Positions 8,964 to 17,834 of a stretch of 64,000 nt of DNA are shown one piece after another. Below the pieces are notes generated by a model. The model saw only the letters and a program-made list of their open reading frames with translations. It had not been told where the DNA came from and did no database searches. How positions within the stretch are numbered: position 1 is the first letter of the stretch; each line of letters begins with the position of its first letter. A program made the translations under genes and the position numbers. The stretch is from Streptomyces sp. NBC_00390 (GTDB lineage Bacteria; Actinomycetota; Actinomycetes; Streptomycetales; Streptomycetaceae). The DNA lies in NCBI RefSeq assembly GCF_036057275.1, contig NZ_CP107945.1:1302001-1366000 (forward strand), in the 5' to 3' direction.

Positions 8964-10168
8964 CGTGCCTCCCGCAGGCGGTCCGCGAACGAGAGCAGCT
9001 CACCGAACTGGTCGGCGAGCGCGGCGGGACCGCCGTCCGGGTCCTTGAAGTAGAAGCCGAGTTCCGGGAGCGGCCCGGACAGGCCGGCAGCGTGGGCTCG
9101 GGCCACCAGGCGGGCCAGGTCCACGACGAGGGGCGCGGCGAGGGCCGAGTCGCAGCCCTGCCAGATGGTCTGGAGGATCATCCGCGATCCGAGGAAGCCC
9201 TCGAAGGCGATGTGGTCCCACGCCGTCTTCCAGTCGCCGAGCGCAGGGACGTCGTCGATGTGGACCTCGCCCTCGGGCGCGCTGCCCAGCACGTCCGCGA
9301 GCACCCGCTCCTTGCCCGCGTTCTTCGCGGCCGCCGCGCCCGGGTCGGCCAGTGCCGCACCGTCGCCGCCGCCCAGCAGGTTGGTGCCGGACCAGGCCCT
9401 GACCGAGAGCGCCCGCTGCACGAACATCGGGGCGAGCACGGCGCGCAGCAGCGTCTGGCCGGTCTTGCCGTCGCGGCCCGCGTGGGGAAGTCCACTGGCC
9501 ACGACGGCGTCCTGGAGGGCAGGTGTGCGCAGCCCGGTGGAGGGGGTGAAGTTGACGTACGGGCAGCCGGCGCGGAGTGCCGCTGCCGCGTACAGCGAGC
9601 TGGGCGCCAGCCGCACGGCGTCCGGTTCCGGCAGCGGCTCGGTGGAAGAGACGTTGACTACGACGACCCGGGCGAGCCCGAGCCGCTCGCGGAAGGAGCT
9701 CAGGTCGTCGCTGAAGGCGGCGATGAGCTCCTCGTCGGCGCGGGTGTCTCCCGGCTGCGGTCCCCCGGCGCGTATCTCCTCGTCGGCGGCGGCCAGTTCG
9801 CCGTGGACGGCTTTGACGAGCCCGTGCGGCAGTACCCCGGCTCCGGTGAGTCTCTCGGCGCGTTTGGGCAACGGGCAGTGGGTGGTGTCGTGTCCGCCGA
9901 AGACGAGTGAGGGCAGGGGCGGCAGACCGGCGTCGGCGAAGGCCGGCGTCTCGGTGACCATGCCGGTCGGCGGGTGCAGTCCGGCTGTGACGGCCGCCCA
10001 GCCCGCGACGGCTGTGGTGGCCACCGATCCGCGTGCTCCCACGAACCAGACTCCGGTGCGACCGGTGCGACCGGTGCGACCTGTCCGCCCGGTCCGACCA
10101 GTGCGAGCGGTCCGCCCGGTGTTCCCGGTTCGCCCGGTGCCTTCGGAGCGTCGATTTCCGTTGGTCAC
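8960..10168 (-). CDS. Inositol-3-phosphate synthase-like protein
   Basis: A 402-residue member of the myo-inositol-1-phosphate synthase family. After a repetitive leader it has the dinucleotide-binding start VWFVGARGSVATTAV (residues about 40-54), the NFTPSTGLRTP segment, a GRDGKTGQTLLRA catalytic-type motif, LLGGGDGAALADP and a D-K-AWDHI region. These are the conserved NAD and catalytic landmarks. Residues 11-39 are a Thr-Gly-Arg repeat absent from the family, encoded by 9-bp units. The GTG start at 10168 has a GGGAGGG ribosome-binding site. It heads the ebo operon and overlaps the UbiA gene by 4 bases. Cyanobacterial ebo clusters instead carry a dehydroquinate-synthase-like EboD, so this may substitute for it (inference). 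Confidence 0.85.
   Translation of the reverse strand: MTNGNRRSEGTGRTGNTGRTARTGRTGRTGRTGRTGRTGVWFVGARGSVATTAVAGWAAVTAGLHPPTGMVTETPAFADAGLPPLPSLVFGGHDTTHCPLPKRAERLTGAGVLPHGLVKAVHGELAAADEEIRAGGPQPGDTRADEELIAAFSDDLSSFRERLGLARVVVVNVSSTEPLPEPDAVRLAPSSLYAAAALRAGCPYVNFTPSTGLRTPALQDAVVASGLPHAGRDGKTGQTLLRAVLAPMFVQRALSVRAWSGTNLLGGGDGAALADPGAAAAKNAGKERVLADVLGSAPEGEVHIDDVPALGDWKTAWDHIAFEGFLGSRMILQTIWQGCDSALAAPLVVDLARLVARAHAAGLSGPLPELGFYFKDPDGGPAALADQFGELLSFADRLREAR
10052..10140. repeat. 9-bp tandem repeats encoding Thr-Gly-Arg
   Basis: About ten tandem units related to CGGTGCGAC (plus-strand sense) lie in the 5' end of the inositol-phosphate-synthase-like gene. They are identical at one edge and diverged at the other, consistent with slipped-strand expansion. 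All units keep the frame. Confidence 0.8.
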
Positions 10169-10199
10169 GGCTGCCCTCCCTGCCCTTCGGTGTGGTGGT

Positions 10200-10239
10200 G
10201 ACGGCGGGCGGAGGGTACGGCGCCTCCCCGCCCGCCGTC
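10200..10239 (-). terminator. Strong hairpin after the multidomain sugar dehydrogenase gene
   Basis: A perfect 12-bp arm pair (GACGGCGGGCGG / CCGCCCGCCGTC) extends by three more pairs with one bulged base. It lies 15 bases past the stop of the minus-strand multidomain gene and only about 31 bases before the first ebo start codon. Confidence 0.7.
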
Positions 10240-10253
10240 GGTCTGCGGGCCGC

Positions 10254-13200
10254 CTACGAAGGCAGCTCCTTCAGCTGGATGTCCCTGAAGGACACCTGGT
10301 CGGCGGCCCCGTGGTTCTGGATGCCGATGTAGCCGTCCTTGAGGCTGCGGGCCGGGTCGGTGTTGGTGAAGTCGTTGATCTTCACGCCGTTGAGGAAGAC
10401 CTGGAGCCGTTCGCCCTGGACCCGGATCTCGTAGCTGTTCCACTGGCCGGGCGGCCGCAGGACCTGGTCGCGGGCCTTGATGTTCGCCGACTTGAAGCCG
10501 TAGACCGCGCCCGTGGTGCGGTCTACGGCATCCGTGGCGTCGATCTGCACCTCGTAGCCGTTGTTCACCGCGGACCACGGGTCGTCGGAGGCCGGGAACC
10601 CGACGAAGACACCGGAGTTGTCGTCACCCGCCATCTTCCAGTCGAGCTTGAGGGAGTACGCCTTCAGCTCCTTGGCCTGGTACCAGAGCATGCCCATGCC
10701 GCCCTGGGAGCGCAGTTCGCCGTCGATGACGTCGAAGGTGCCCGGCCCGGCCTGCTTCCACCCTTCGAGGGTTTTGCCGTTGAAGATCGGCCGGTACCCG
10801 GTCCGCGGCTTGCAGTCGGCGCTCACCTGGCCGGCCGCGTACCGCAGTCCCCCGAGCAGGTGCTGCCGGAAGGCGGGCTCGGCGTACGACTCCTTGGTGT
10901 GGCCCCCGCCGGTGTAGAAGGCGCGGCCGCCCTCGTAGGTCTGGCACCAGGCGATCGGGTGGTCGCCCTTCATGGTGCCGCCCTGGTATGTGGTTTCGTC
11001 CAGGGTGGCCAGGACCCGGGCCTGCGAGCGCGGGTTGGTCCGGTAGTTGTACCACTCGTCGGTGCGCTCCCAGGCCTCGTCCAGGTGGGCGGTGGCCGGG
11101 TGGTCGTGGTCCTCCACCCGGACGGTCGCCTTCTGGATGTGGGGATGGGACTGGAAGTACGCGCCGACGAGCCCCCCGTAGAAGGACCAGTCGTACTCGG
11201 TGTCGGCCGCGGCGTGCACGCCCATGTAGCCGCCGCCGGTGGCCACGTAGTTCTCGAACGCCTTCTGCTGGTCGGAGTTCAGCACGTCACCCGTGGTGGA
11301 CAGGAACACCACCGCGTCGTAGCGGGCCAGATTGCTGGTCGTGAACTGCCCGGCCTCCTCGGTGGCGTCGACCGTGATGTTGCTGCCCGCCCCGAGTTCC
11401 TTCAGTGCGGCAACACCGGTCGCGATGGAGTCGTGGCGGAAGCCGGCGGTCTTGGAGAAGACGAGGACCCGCTTGGCACTCCGGTCGACAGGCGTGTCGG
11501 ACAGTTCGAAGTCGTCGACGTCGTACAGGGCCCCGGCTCCTCCCTTGAAGACGAGGAAGAGTTCGGTGGTCTTCCTCGGTACGGCCCGCAGCGGCACGTC
11601 GATGTCCTGGAAGGTCTCCCAGCTGCCGGTCACCGGTACGGGGGCCGAGCCGAGGATCGGGCCGCTCGCCGAGCCGGTGCGCACCTCGAGGAAGCCGCCG
11701 GCACCGCCGGAGGAGATCCGGGCGGTGAGCTTGGTGGACCCGGTGAGGTTGTACGGCTTGAAGGAGATCCAGTCGCCGTTGTCGATGTCGCCGACCGTCC
11801 TGCCGCCGTGCGCGGCCGTCTTGTCGTACGTCTTGATGCCGGCGGAGTCGTTGAAGTGCTCTGCCTGGCGGTGGCGCGGCTGGAGCTGGGCCTGGTCGTG
11901 GCTGGTCAGCGCGGCCTGGCCGCCGCCTCCGCCGTCGGTGTACTCGGCATCGAAGACTCCGAAGATGTTGGCGTCCTGGTCGTGACCGCCGTCCGCGGAG
12001 GTCTTGATGGTGCCGGTGCAGCCGTTGGCCGAGGTGACCGGGTGGCCGTGGCTGTCGTGGCCGAGTACATAGGTCACCTTGACCTTGCTGCAGTCGATGG
12101 TGCCGTCCTCCGGGTCGGTCACCGTGACCTTGAAGGGGATCTCGTCGCCGAAGCTGAACAGCGCGCCGTCAGCGGGGAGTTCGAGGGTCACCTTGGGTGC
12201 GGTGTTGCCGACGACGACATGGACGCTGGCGGAGCCGGTGCGGCCGCTGGGGTCGTTGGCGGTGACGGTGGCGGTGTAGGTGCCGTTCTTCCGGTAGGTG
12301 TACGTGGGGTCGGCGGCGGTGGACGTGCCGCCGTCGCCGAAGTCCCAGGAGTAGGTGAGGTCGTCGCCGTCGGCATCCGTGGTGCCGGCCGAGGAGAAGG
12401 AGACGCGCAGCGGGGCCTTGCCGGAGGTCTTGTTCGCTGCCGCTTCGGCGACCGGGGAGCGCCCGTCGGTGGCGTTCTCGATGCGGTAGAGGCCCGAGTT
12501 CTCGTCGCCGCCGAACCAGGCGGTGCCGTAGTCGAGGACGTACAGCGCCCCGTCGGGCCCGAACGCCATGTCCATGATCTGCGTTCCGGTCCAGGACACG
12601 GGGTTGATCGACTGGACGGCGCCGTCCTCGCCCTGCTCGATCCTCTTGATCCAGCGCCGGCCGAACTCACCGGCGAAGAAGTCCCCGTCGTACTCCTCGG
12701 GGAACTTCACCGGGGAGTCCGATGCGGCGTCGTAGCGGTAGACGGGTCCGCCCATGGGGGACTCGGAGCCGGTGCCGAACTCGGGTACGGACCCGCCGTT
12801 GTACGGAATCCATGCCTTCTGCGCGGGCGGCAGGTCGACGAGTCCGGTGTTGTACGGGGAGTCGTTCTTCAGGGCCGCGCAGTCGAACGTCGCTCCGGAC
12901 TCCTTGGACGCGAAGTCGTAGTCGACGTAAGGATCGTTGTTGCCGGTGCAGAAGGGCCAGCCGAAGTTGCCGGGGCCGGTGACGCGGGCGAACTCGACCT
13001 GGCCGGCAGGTCCGCGTTTCGGGTCGGCGGCGCCGGCGTCGGGTCCGTAGTCGCCGACGTAGACGATGCCCGTCTTCTTGTCGACGCTGAACCGGAAGGG
13101 GTTGCGGAAGCCCATCGCGTAGATCTCGGGCCGGGTCCTGTCGGTGCCGGGGGCGAAGAGGTTGCCCTCGGGGACGGAGTACGACCCGTCGTCGTCGACC

Positions 13201-13943
13201 TTGATCCGCAGGATCTTGCCGCGCAGGTCGTTGGTGTTGCCCGAGGTGCGGCGCGCGTCGTAGGCGGGGTTGCGTCCGGGGCGGTCGTCGATGGGCGTGT
13301 AGCCGTCGGAGGCGAAGGGGTTGGAGTCGTCGCCCGTCGACAGATAGAGGTTGCCGGCGGCGTCGAAGTCGATGTCGCCGCCGACGTGGCAGCAGATGCC
13401 GCGGGTCGCCGGGATGTCGATGATCTTCTTCTCGCTGGCGTTGTCGAGTGTGCCGTCGGCCTTCAGGACGAAGCGGGAGAGACGGTTGACGCCGTCGAAC
13501 GCGGCGAAGTCCTCCGGGGTCCCTTCGTTCGGGGCGTCACCCGTGGGGGTGTCCAGCGGGGGTGCGTAGTAGAGGTAGAGGGCGCGGTTCTCGCTGAACT
13601 TCGGGTCCAGGGCGATGCCTTGGAGCCCTTCCTCGTCGTGCGAGTAGACGGGGATGCTGCCTACCACGCGGGTGTTGCCCGCGGCGTCGGTCATGCGCAG
13701 CTCCCCGTTGCGGGAGGTGTGCAGGACGCTGCGGTTCGGCAGTACGGCGAGCGACATGGGTTCACCGGTCTCCTCGCCGCCCTTGGCGAGGGTGACCTGC
13801 TGGAATTCCGCGGCGGCCGCTGCGGCTGCTTCCGGGTCGGCCGCGGTTGCCTGCGGCGCGGTGAGGGCGAGTGAGGTGGCGGCGAGAAGGCTGCCGGTGA
13901 GGAGTGCGAGTGCCTTGCGGGCTCTGTGCCGTTTGCTGTGCAC
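10254..13943 (-). CDS. Secreted multidomain protein: sugar dehydrogenase, PKD, CBM6-like, ThuA, DUF1080
   Basis: A 1229-residue exported protein. Residues 1-34 form a signal peptide (basic start, hydrophobic core, ending PQATA). Next comes a PQQ-type glucose/sorbosone dehydrogenase beta-propeller (about 45-460), with segments such as GNLYLSTGDD, AMGFRNPFRFS and YVGDYGPDAG. A PKD domain follows (TYSWDFGDGGTS, about 490-560), then a CBM6-like jelly roll. A ThuA glutamine-amidotransferase-like domain begins VLVFSKTAGFRHDS and has GGGYMGVHAAADTEYDW. The C-terminus is a DUF1080 (3-keto-disaccharide hydrolase type) domain starting IFNGKTLEGWK. The GTG at 13943 has GGAGGA about 8 bases upstream. The domain mix and neighbours suggest extracellular oxidation and cleavage of ketosugars, which is inference. 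Confidence 0.9.
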   Translation of the reverse strand: MHSKRHRARKALALLTGSLLAATSLALTAPQATAADPEAAAAAAAEFQQVTLAKGGEETGEPMSLAVLPNRSVLHTSRNGELRMTDAAGNTRVVGSIPVYSHDEEGLQGIALDPKFSENRALYLYYAPPLDTPTGDAPNEGTPEDFAAFDGVNRLSRFVLKADGTLDNASEKKIIDIPATRGICCHVGGDIDFDAAGNLYLSTGDDSNPFASDGYTPIDDRPGRNPAYDARRTSGNTNDLRGKILRIKVDDDGSYSVPEGNLFAPGTDRTRPEIYAMGFRNPFRFSVDKKTGIVYVGDYGPDAGAADPKRGPAGQVEFARVTGPGNFGWPFCTGNNDPYVDYDFASKESGATFDCAALKNDSPYNTGLVDLPPAQKAWIPYNGGSVPEFGTGSESPMGGPVYRYDAASDSPVKFPEEYDGDFFAGEFGRRWIKRIEQGEDGAVQSINPVSWTGTQIMDMAFGPDGALYVLDYGTAWFGGDENSGLYRIENATDGRSPVAEAAANKTSGKAPLRVSFSSAGTTDADGDDLTYSWDFGDGGTSTAADPTYTYRKNGTYTATVTANDPSGRTGSASVHVVVGNTAPKVTLELPADGALFSFGDEIPFKVTVTDPEDGTIDCSKVKVTYVLGHDSHGHPVTSANGCTGTIKTSADGGHDQDANIFGVFDAEYTDGGGGGQAALTSHDQAQLQPRHRQAEHFNDSAGIKTYDKTAAHGGRTVGDIDNGDWISFKPYNLTGSTKLTARISSGGAGGFLEVRTGSASGPILGSAPVPVTGSWETFQDIDVPLRAVPRKTTELFLVFKGGAGALYDVDDFELSDTPVDRSAKRVLVFSKTAGFRHDSIATGVAALKELGAGSNITVDATEEAGQFTTSNLARYDAVVFLSTTGDVLNSDQQKAFENYVATGGGYMGVHAAADTEYDWSFYGGLVGAYFQSHPHIQKATVRVEDHDHPATAHLDEAWERTDEWYNYRTNPRSQARVLATLDETTYQGGTMKGDHPIAWCQTYEGGRAFYTGGGHTKESYAEPAFRQHLLGGLRYAAGQVSADCKPRTGYRPIFNGKTLEGWKQAGPGTFDVIDGELRSQGGMGMLWYQAKELKAYSLKLDWKMAGDDNSGVFVGFPASDDPWSAVNNGYEVQIDATDAVDRTTGAVYGFKSANIKARDQVLRPPGQWNSYEIRVQGERLQVFLNGVKINDFTNTDPARSLKDGYIGIQNHGAADQVSFRDIQLKELPS

Positions 13944-14277
13944 GTATGTCCTCCGGTAGTGGCCGGTCGAACGGGCGGGTTGCCGTGGAGTGCTGAGCCG
14001 GTCCGGGCCGGTCGCGCGCAGCCGCGCTGCCGGCCCTCGTGGCGGTGCTGTTCGCACCACACGCCGGGCTGATTCCGTGGAACCGGAGTGCGCCGTCACA
14101 CCGGGGACCACCTGTGTCCTGTACGCCTCATGGGACGGTAGCCGGGTTCGTCCTGGACGGAAAGCCCTTGTGCAGCAAGGAAGTTGAACTTTCTCCCGGA
14201 TCAGGACAAAGCTGGGTGGAGGCAGGCCGGGCCGGCCCGGCGGCGGATGCGCCACCGGGCTCGGGACCTGCTGCTTT
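13944..14277. other. Promoter region of the multidomain gene
   Basis: A 334-base gap between the TIM-barrel gene and the multidomain gene, both on the minus strand. It contains the spaced dyad at 14188-14211, which is shared with the ROK regulator promoter. No RNA gene or small ORF is convincing here. Confidence 0.5.
14188..14211. promoter_or_regulatory. Candidate ROK operator, copy 1
   Basis: ACTTTCTCC, seven bases, then GGACAAAG. The arms form an imperfect dyad (CTTTcTCC / GGAcAAAG), and the 17 defined bases and the spacing are identical to a site upstream of the ROK gene at 21815-21838. It lies about 245 bases upstream of the GTG start of the multidomain gene. Confidence 0.6.
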
Positions 14278-15285
14278 CTACTGGTCGCCACCGCCGAACG
14301 CGGCGTCGAAGGAGGCGCTGGGCGGGTCGAAGTCGAACCGCTTCAGACCGGCAAGCGCTTCCGGGGCACCCTGCAGCCGGTCCATTCCCGCGTCCTCCCA
14401 CTCCACCGAGACCGGGCCGTCGTAACCGATGGAACGCAGCATCCGGAACACGTCCTCCCAGGGCACGTCGCCGTGCCCGGCGGAGACGAAGTCCCAGCCG
14501 CGCCGCGGGTCTCCCCACGGCAGATGGGAGCCGAGCCGCCCGTTGCGCCCGTCGAGGCGCTTGCGGGCCTCCTTGCAGTCGACGTGGTAGATCCGGTCCC
14601 GGAAGTCGTACAGGAAGCCGACAGGGTCCAGGTCCTGCCACACGAAGTGGCTCGGGTCGAAGTTGAGCCCGAAGGCCGGCCGGTTGCCGACCGCCTCCAG
14701 GGCACGCTTGGTCGTCCAGTAGTCGTAGGCGATCTCGCTGGGATGCACCTCGTGGGCGAAGCGCACGCCCTCGGCGTCGAAGACGTCGAGGATCGGGTTC
14801 CAGCGCTCCGCGAAGTCCTCGTAACCACGGTCGATCATCCGTTCCGGCACCGGCGGGAACATCGCCACCAGATGCCAGATGGACGAGCCGGTGAAGCCGA
14901 TGACCGTGCGCACCCCGAAGGCGGCCGCGGCCCTGGCGGTGTCCTTGAGCTCCGCCGCGGCCCGCTGCCGTACGCCCTCCGCTTCGCCGTCGCCCCAGAT
15001 ACGGGCGGGCAGAATGCCCTGGTGCCGTTCGTCGATGGGGTTGTCGCAGACGGCCTGGCCGACCAGATGGTTGGAGATCGCCCAGCATTTGAGTCCGTAC
15101 TTGCCGAGGAGTGCGTGCCGCCCGTCCAGGTAGGACGGGTCGGCGAGCGCCTTGTCGACCTCGAAGTGGTCGCCCCAGCAGGCGAGTTCGAGACCGTCGT
15201 AACCGAAGTCCCGGGCGAGCCGGCAGACCTCCTCCAGCGGCAGATCGGCCCACTGGCCGGTGAACAGCGTGAACGGGCGTGGCAT
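14278..15285 (-). CDS. Sugar phosphate isomerase/epimerase family protein
   Basis: A 335-residue cytoplasmic TIM barrel of the xylose-isomerase-like superfamily. Barrel motifs [33 protein letters not shown] and a late [11 protein letters not shown] supply the expected Glu/Asp/His metal ligands. It follows the Gfo/Idh/MocA dehydrogenase gene by 23 bases on the same strand, a pairing common in inositol, inosose and ketoglycoside catabolism. In such pathways the dehydrogenase makes a keto-sugar and the barrel protein isomerises or cleaves it. The exact substrate is not readable from sequence. Confidence 0.88.
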   Translation of the reverse strand: MPRPFTLFTGQWADLPLEEVCRLARDFGYDGLELACWGDHFEVDKALADPSYLDGRHALLGKYGLKCWAISNHLVGQAVCDNPIDERHQGILPARIWGDGEAEGVRQRAAAELKDTARAAAAFGVRTVIGFTGSSIWHLVAMFPPVPERMIDRGYEDFAERWNPILDVFDAEGVRFAHEVHPSEIAYDYWTTKRALEAVGNRPAFGLNFDPSHFVWQDLDPVGFLYDFRDRIYHVDCKEARKRLDGRNGRLGSHLPWGDPRRGWDFVSAGHGDVPWEDVFRMLRSIGYDGPVSVEWEDAGMDRLQGAPEALAGLKRFDFDPPSASFDAAFGGGDQ

Positions 15286-15308
15286 CGGACCTCCTCCTGA
15301 GGCTGTGT

Positions 15309-16526
15309 CTACGCGGCCGGGGCCGCTTGTGCTGTGGGTACGGGGGTGTACGCGGCGTTCTTCGCGGCGCTCTCCTCCACCGCCGCGAGCACCCGCTGCA
15401 CCTGTAGCCCGTCGGCGAACGACGGCGCCGGGTCTGCCTTCGCGGCGATCGCGACCACCAGGTCACGGGCCTGGTGGGCGAAGGTGTGCTCGTAGCCGAG
15501 CGCATGGCCCGGCGGCCACCAGGCCTCCAGGTACGGGTGCTCCGCCTCGGTGACCAGGATCCGCCGGAAGCCGGCCGTGGTGGCGGGCTCGCTGTGGTCG
15601 TGGAACGAGAGTTCGTTGAGCCGCTCCAGGTCGAAGGCGAGCGAGCCGAGCTCGCCGTTGATCTCGAGCCGCAGCGCGTTCTTGCGGCCCGACGCCATCC
15701 GGGTCGCCTCGAAGGATGCGAGCGCCCCCGAGGCGAGCCGGCCGGTGAACAGGGCGGCGTCGTCGACGGTGACCGGACCGCGCTCGGGACCTCCGGACGC
15801 GGACAGTCCGGCCGAGGCGCCCGCGAGCAGCGGCCGCTCCCGTACGAAGGTCTCCAGCTGCGCCGAGACGCCGACCAGCAGCTCCCCCGCGAGGTACTGC
15901 GCGAGGTCGACGATGTGCGCCCCGAGATCGCCGAGCGCCCCGGAACCCGCGTGCTCGGCCTTGAGCCGCCAGGTCAGCGGGAACTCCGGGTCGACCAGCC
16001 AGTCCTGGAGGTAGGTCACCCGGACGTGCCGCAGGGCGCCCAGTCTGCCCTCGGCGATCAGACTCCGGGCGTAGGCGATGGCGGGCACCCGCCGGTAGTT
16101 GAAGCCGACCATGGCCACCTGGCCACGCGCCCTTGCCGCTTCGGCGGCCGTGACCATGGCCTCGGCCTCGGCCACCGAATTGGCGAGCGGCTTCTCGCAC
16201 AGGACGTGCTTTCCCGCCTCCAGCGCCGCGACGGCGATCTCCGCATGGCTGTCCCCCGGTGTGCAGATGTCGACCAGCTGCACATCGTCGCGGGCCACGA
16301 GGGCACGCCAGTCGGTCTCCGCCGCGGCCCAGCCGTGTTTGCCGGCCGCGGCCCGAACGGCCTGCGCGTCACGGCCGCCGATCGCGGCGAGGACCGGCCG
16401 CAGCGGCAGGTCGAAGACGCGTCCCGCGGTGCGCCACCCTTGCGAATGGGCGGCGCCCATGAACGCGTAGCCGACCATGCCGACGCCGAGTGTCGGCGGC
16501 GCGGCCTCGCTGTCCCTCAGTTTCAT
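15309..16526 (-). CDS. Gfo/Idh/MocA family oxidoreductase
   Basis: A 405-residue NAD(P)-dependent dehydrogenase. The N-terminal Rossmann fold shows [16 protein letters not shown], and the family lysine appears in [14 protein letters not shown]. The C-terminal alpha/beta domain has [19 protein letters not shown], carrying the usual Asp and His. The ATG at 16526 is chosen over an upstream in-frame start because GAGGAG sits 5 bases before it. It likely forms a two-gene operon with the downstream TIM barrel and oxidises a sugar or cyclitol brought in by the adjacent ABC importer (inferred from context). Confidence 0.88.
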   Translation of the reverse strand: MKLRDSEAAPPTLGVGMVGYAFMGAAHSQGWRTAGRVFDLPLRPVLAAIGGRDAQAVRAAAGKHGWAAAETDWRALVARDDVQLVDICTPGDSHAEIAVAALEAGKHVLCEKPLANSVAEAEAMVTAAEAARARGQVAMVGFNYRRVPAIAYARSLIAEGRLGALRHVRVTYLQDWLVDPEFPLTWRLKAEHAGSGALGDLGAHIVDLAQYLAGELLVGVSAQLETFVRERPLLAGASAGLSASGGPERGPVTVDDAALFTGRLASGALASFEATRMASGRKNALRLEINGELGSLAFDLERLNELSFHDHSEPATTAGFRRILVTEAEHPYLEAWWPPGHALGYEHTFAHQARDLVVAIAAKADPAPSFADGLQVQRVLAAVEESAAKNAAYTPVPTAQAAPAA

Positions 16527-16721
16527 CGGTCTCCTCGCGAGGTGACCACCGACATCAGCCGGTGGGGGGAATCCCATCCCTGGCCTGTGATTGCTTACGT
16601 TCCGTTAGGGACCGGTTCGGGCTGGACCGCGACCCTTGGGTCGGAAGCCCCCGTCTTCGGATGGGGTGCGGAGTCACACGGATTCCTCCTCGTCGAGAGT
16701 GCAATGAGGGATCGATGCCGG

Positions 16722-17768
16722 TCAGCTGAAGCCGGTGGGCAGGTACTCGTCGACGTTGTCCTTGGTCACGACGGCCGAGTACAGGGTCAGCGAGGCGGGG
16801 ATCTCCAGTTCGGACATCCCGCTGATGCCTTTGCCCTGCCCGAGTGCGCGGGCGAGGTCGATGGCGGAGGCCGCCATGGTCGGCGGGTACAGGACAGTCG
16901 CCTTGAGGACGCTGTTGTCGGCCTTGATGGCGTCCATCGCGGACTTGGCGCCGGCACCGCCGACCATCAGGAAGTCCTTGCGGGCGGCCTGGGCGATGGC
17001 GCGCAGCGCGCCCACGCCCTGGTCGTCGTCGTGGTTCCACAGGGCGTCGAACTTCGACTGGGCCTGGAGCAGCTGGGCCATCTTGGCCTGGCCCGACTCG
17101 ACGGTGAAGTCGGCGGCCTGCCGGGCCACCTTCTTGATGTTGGGGTAGTTCTTCAGCGCGTCGTCGAAGCCCTGGGTGCGCTGCTTGGTGAGCTCCAGGT
17201 TGTCCATTCCGGCGAGCTCGATCACCTTGGCGTTCGGCTTGTCCTTGAGCTGCTCGCCGATGAAGTTGCCGGCGTTGAGGCCCATGCCGTAGTTGTCGCC
17301 GCCGATCCAGCAGCGGTAGGCCTGCGGGGTGGCGAAGATCCGGTCCAGATTGACGACGGGGATGCCCGCCTTCATGGCCTGCAGGCCGACCTGGGTGAGC
17401 GCCTTGCCGTCGGCGGGCAGGATCACCAGCACGTCGACCTTTTTGTTGATCAGGGTCTGGACCTGGCCGATCTGGATCGCCGTGTCGTTGGAGCCCTCGG
17501 TGATCTCCAGGGTCACGTCGGAGTACTTCTCGGCCCGGGACTTGGCGTTGTCGTTGATGGCGTTCAGCCAGCCGTGGTCGGCCTGGGGGCCGGCGAATCC
17601 GATGGTGACGGGCTTGCCGGGCTTGTCGTCGGCGGAGGGTGCGTTCTGGGCGGCCGGCTCCTGCTTCTTGGGTTCGTTGCTGGTGCAGGCGGTCAGCAGT
17701 GCGCCGGCGGAGACGGCGGCGGTGCCGAAGAGCAGTCCTCTGCGGCTGGTTGCGGGGATTTCTGGCAT
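16722..17768 (-). CDS. Sugar ABC transporter substrate-binding lipoprotein
   Basis: A 348-residue periplasmic-binding-protein type 1 (RbsB/XylF-like) protein. The N-terminus is a Tat lipoprotein signal: SRRGLLFGTAA then the lipobox LLTAC, so the mature protein should be lipid-anchored outside the membrane. The binding domain begins VTIGFAGPQADHGW and has the typical DVLVILPADGKAL, GIPVVNLDR and NHDDDQGVGAL motifs. It is the last gene of the ROK-ATPase-permease-binding protein set; most related operons place the binding protein first. It starts 66 bases after the permease stop. Confidence 0.9.
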   Translation of the reverse strand: MPEIPATSRRGLLFGTAAVSAGALLTACTSNEPKKQEPAAQNAPSADDKPGKPVTIGFAGPQADHGWLNAINDNAKSRAEKYSDVTLEITEGSNDTAIQIGQVQTLINKKVDVLVILPADGKALTQVGLQAMKAGIPVVNLDRIFATPQAYRCWIGGDNYGMGLNAGNFIGEQLKDKPNAKVIELAGMDNLELTKQRTQGFDDALKNYPNIKKVARQAADFTVESGQAKMAQLLQAQSKFDALWNHDDDQGVGALRAIAQAARKDFLMVGGAGAKSAMDAIKADNSVLKATVLYPPTMAASAIDLARALGQGKGISGMSELEIPASLTLYSAVVTKDNVDEYLPTGFS

Positions 17769-17834
17769 GACGGATCAACCCTTCAGCTGGGGGCGGTTGG
17801 GCGTGGGGGACCAAAGGGGCGGGACGGGCCGGGG

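Noticed and set aside
9165..13874. A 1569-codon plus-strand open frame
   Set aside because: It lies antisense to the multidomain sugar dehydrogenase and the inositol-phosphate-synthase-like gene. Long antisense frames are expected at this GC content, and its translation is Val/Gly/Ala-rich without family motifs.
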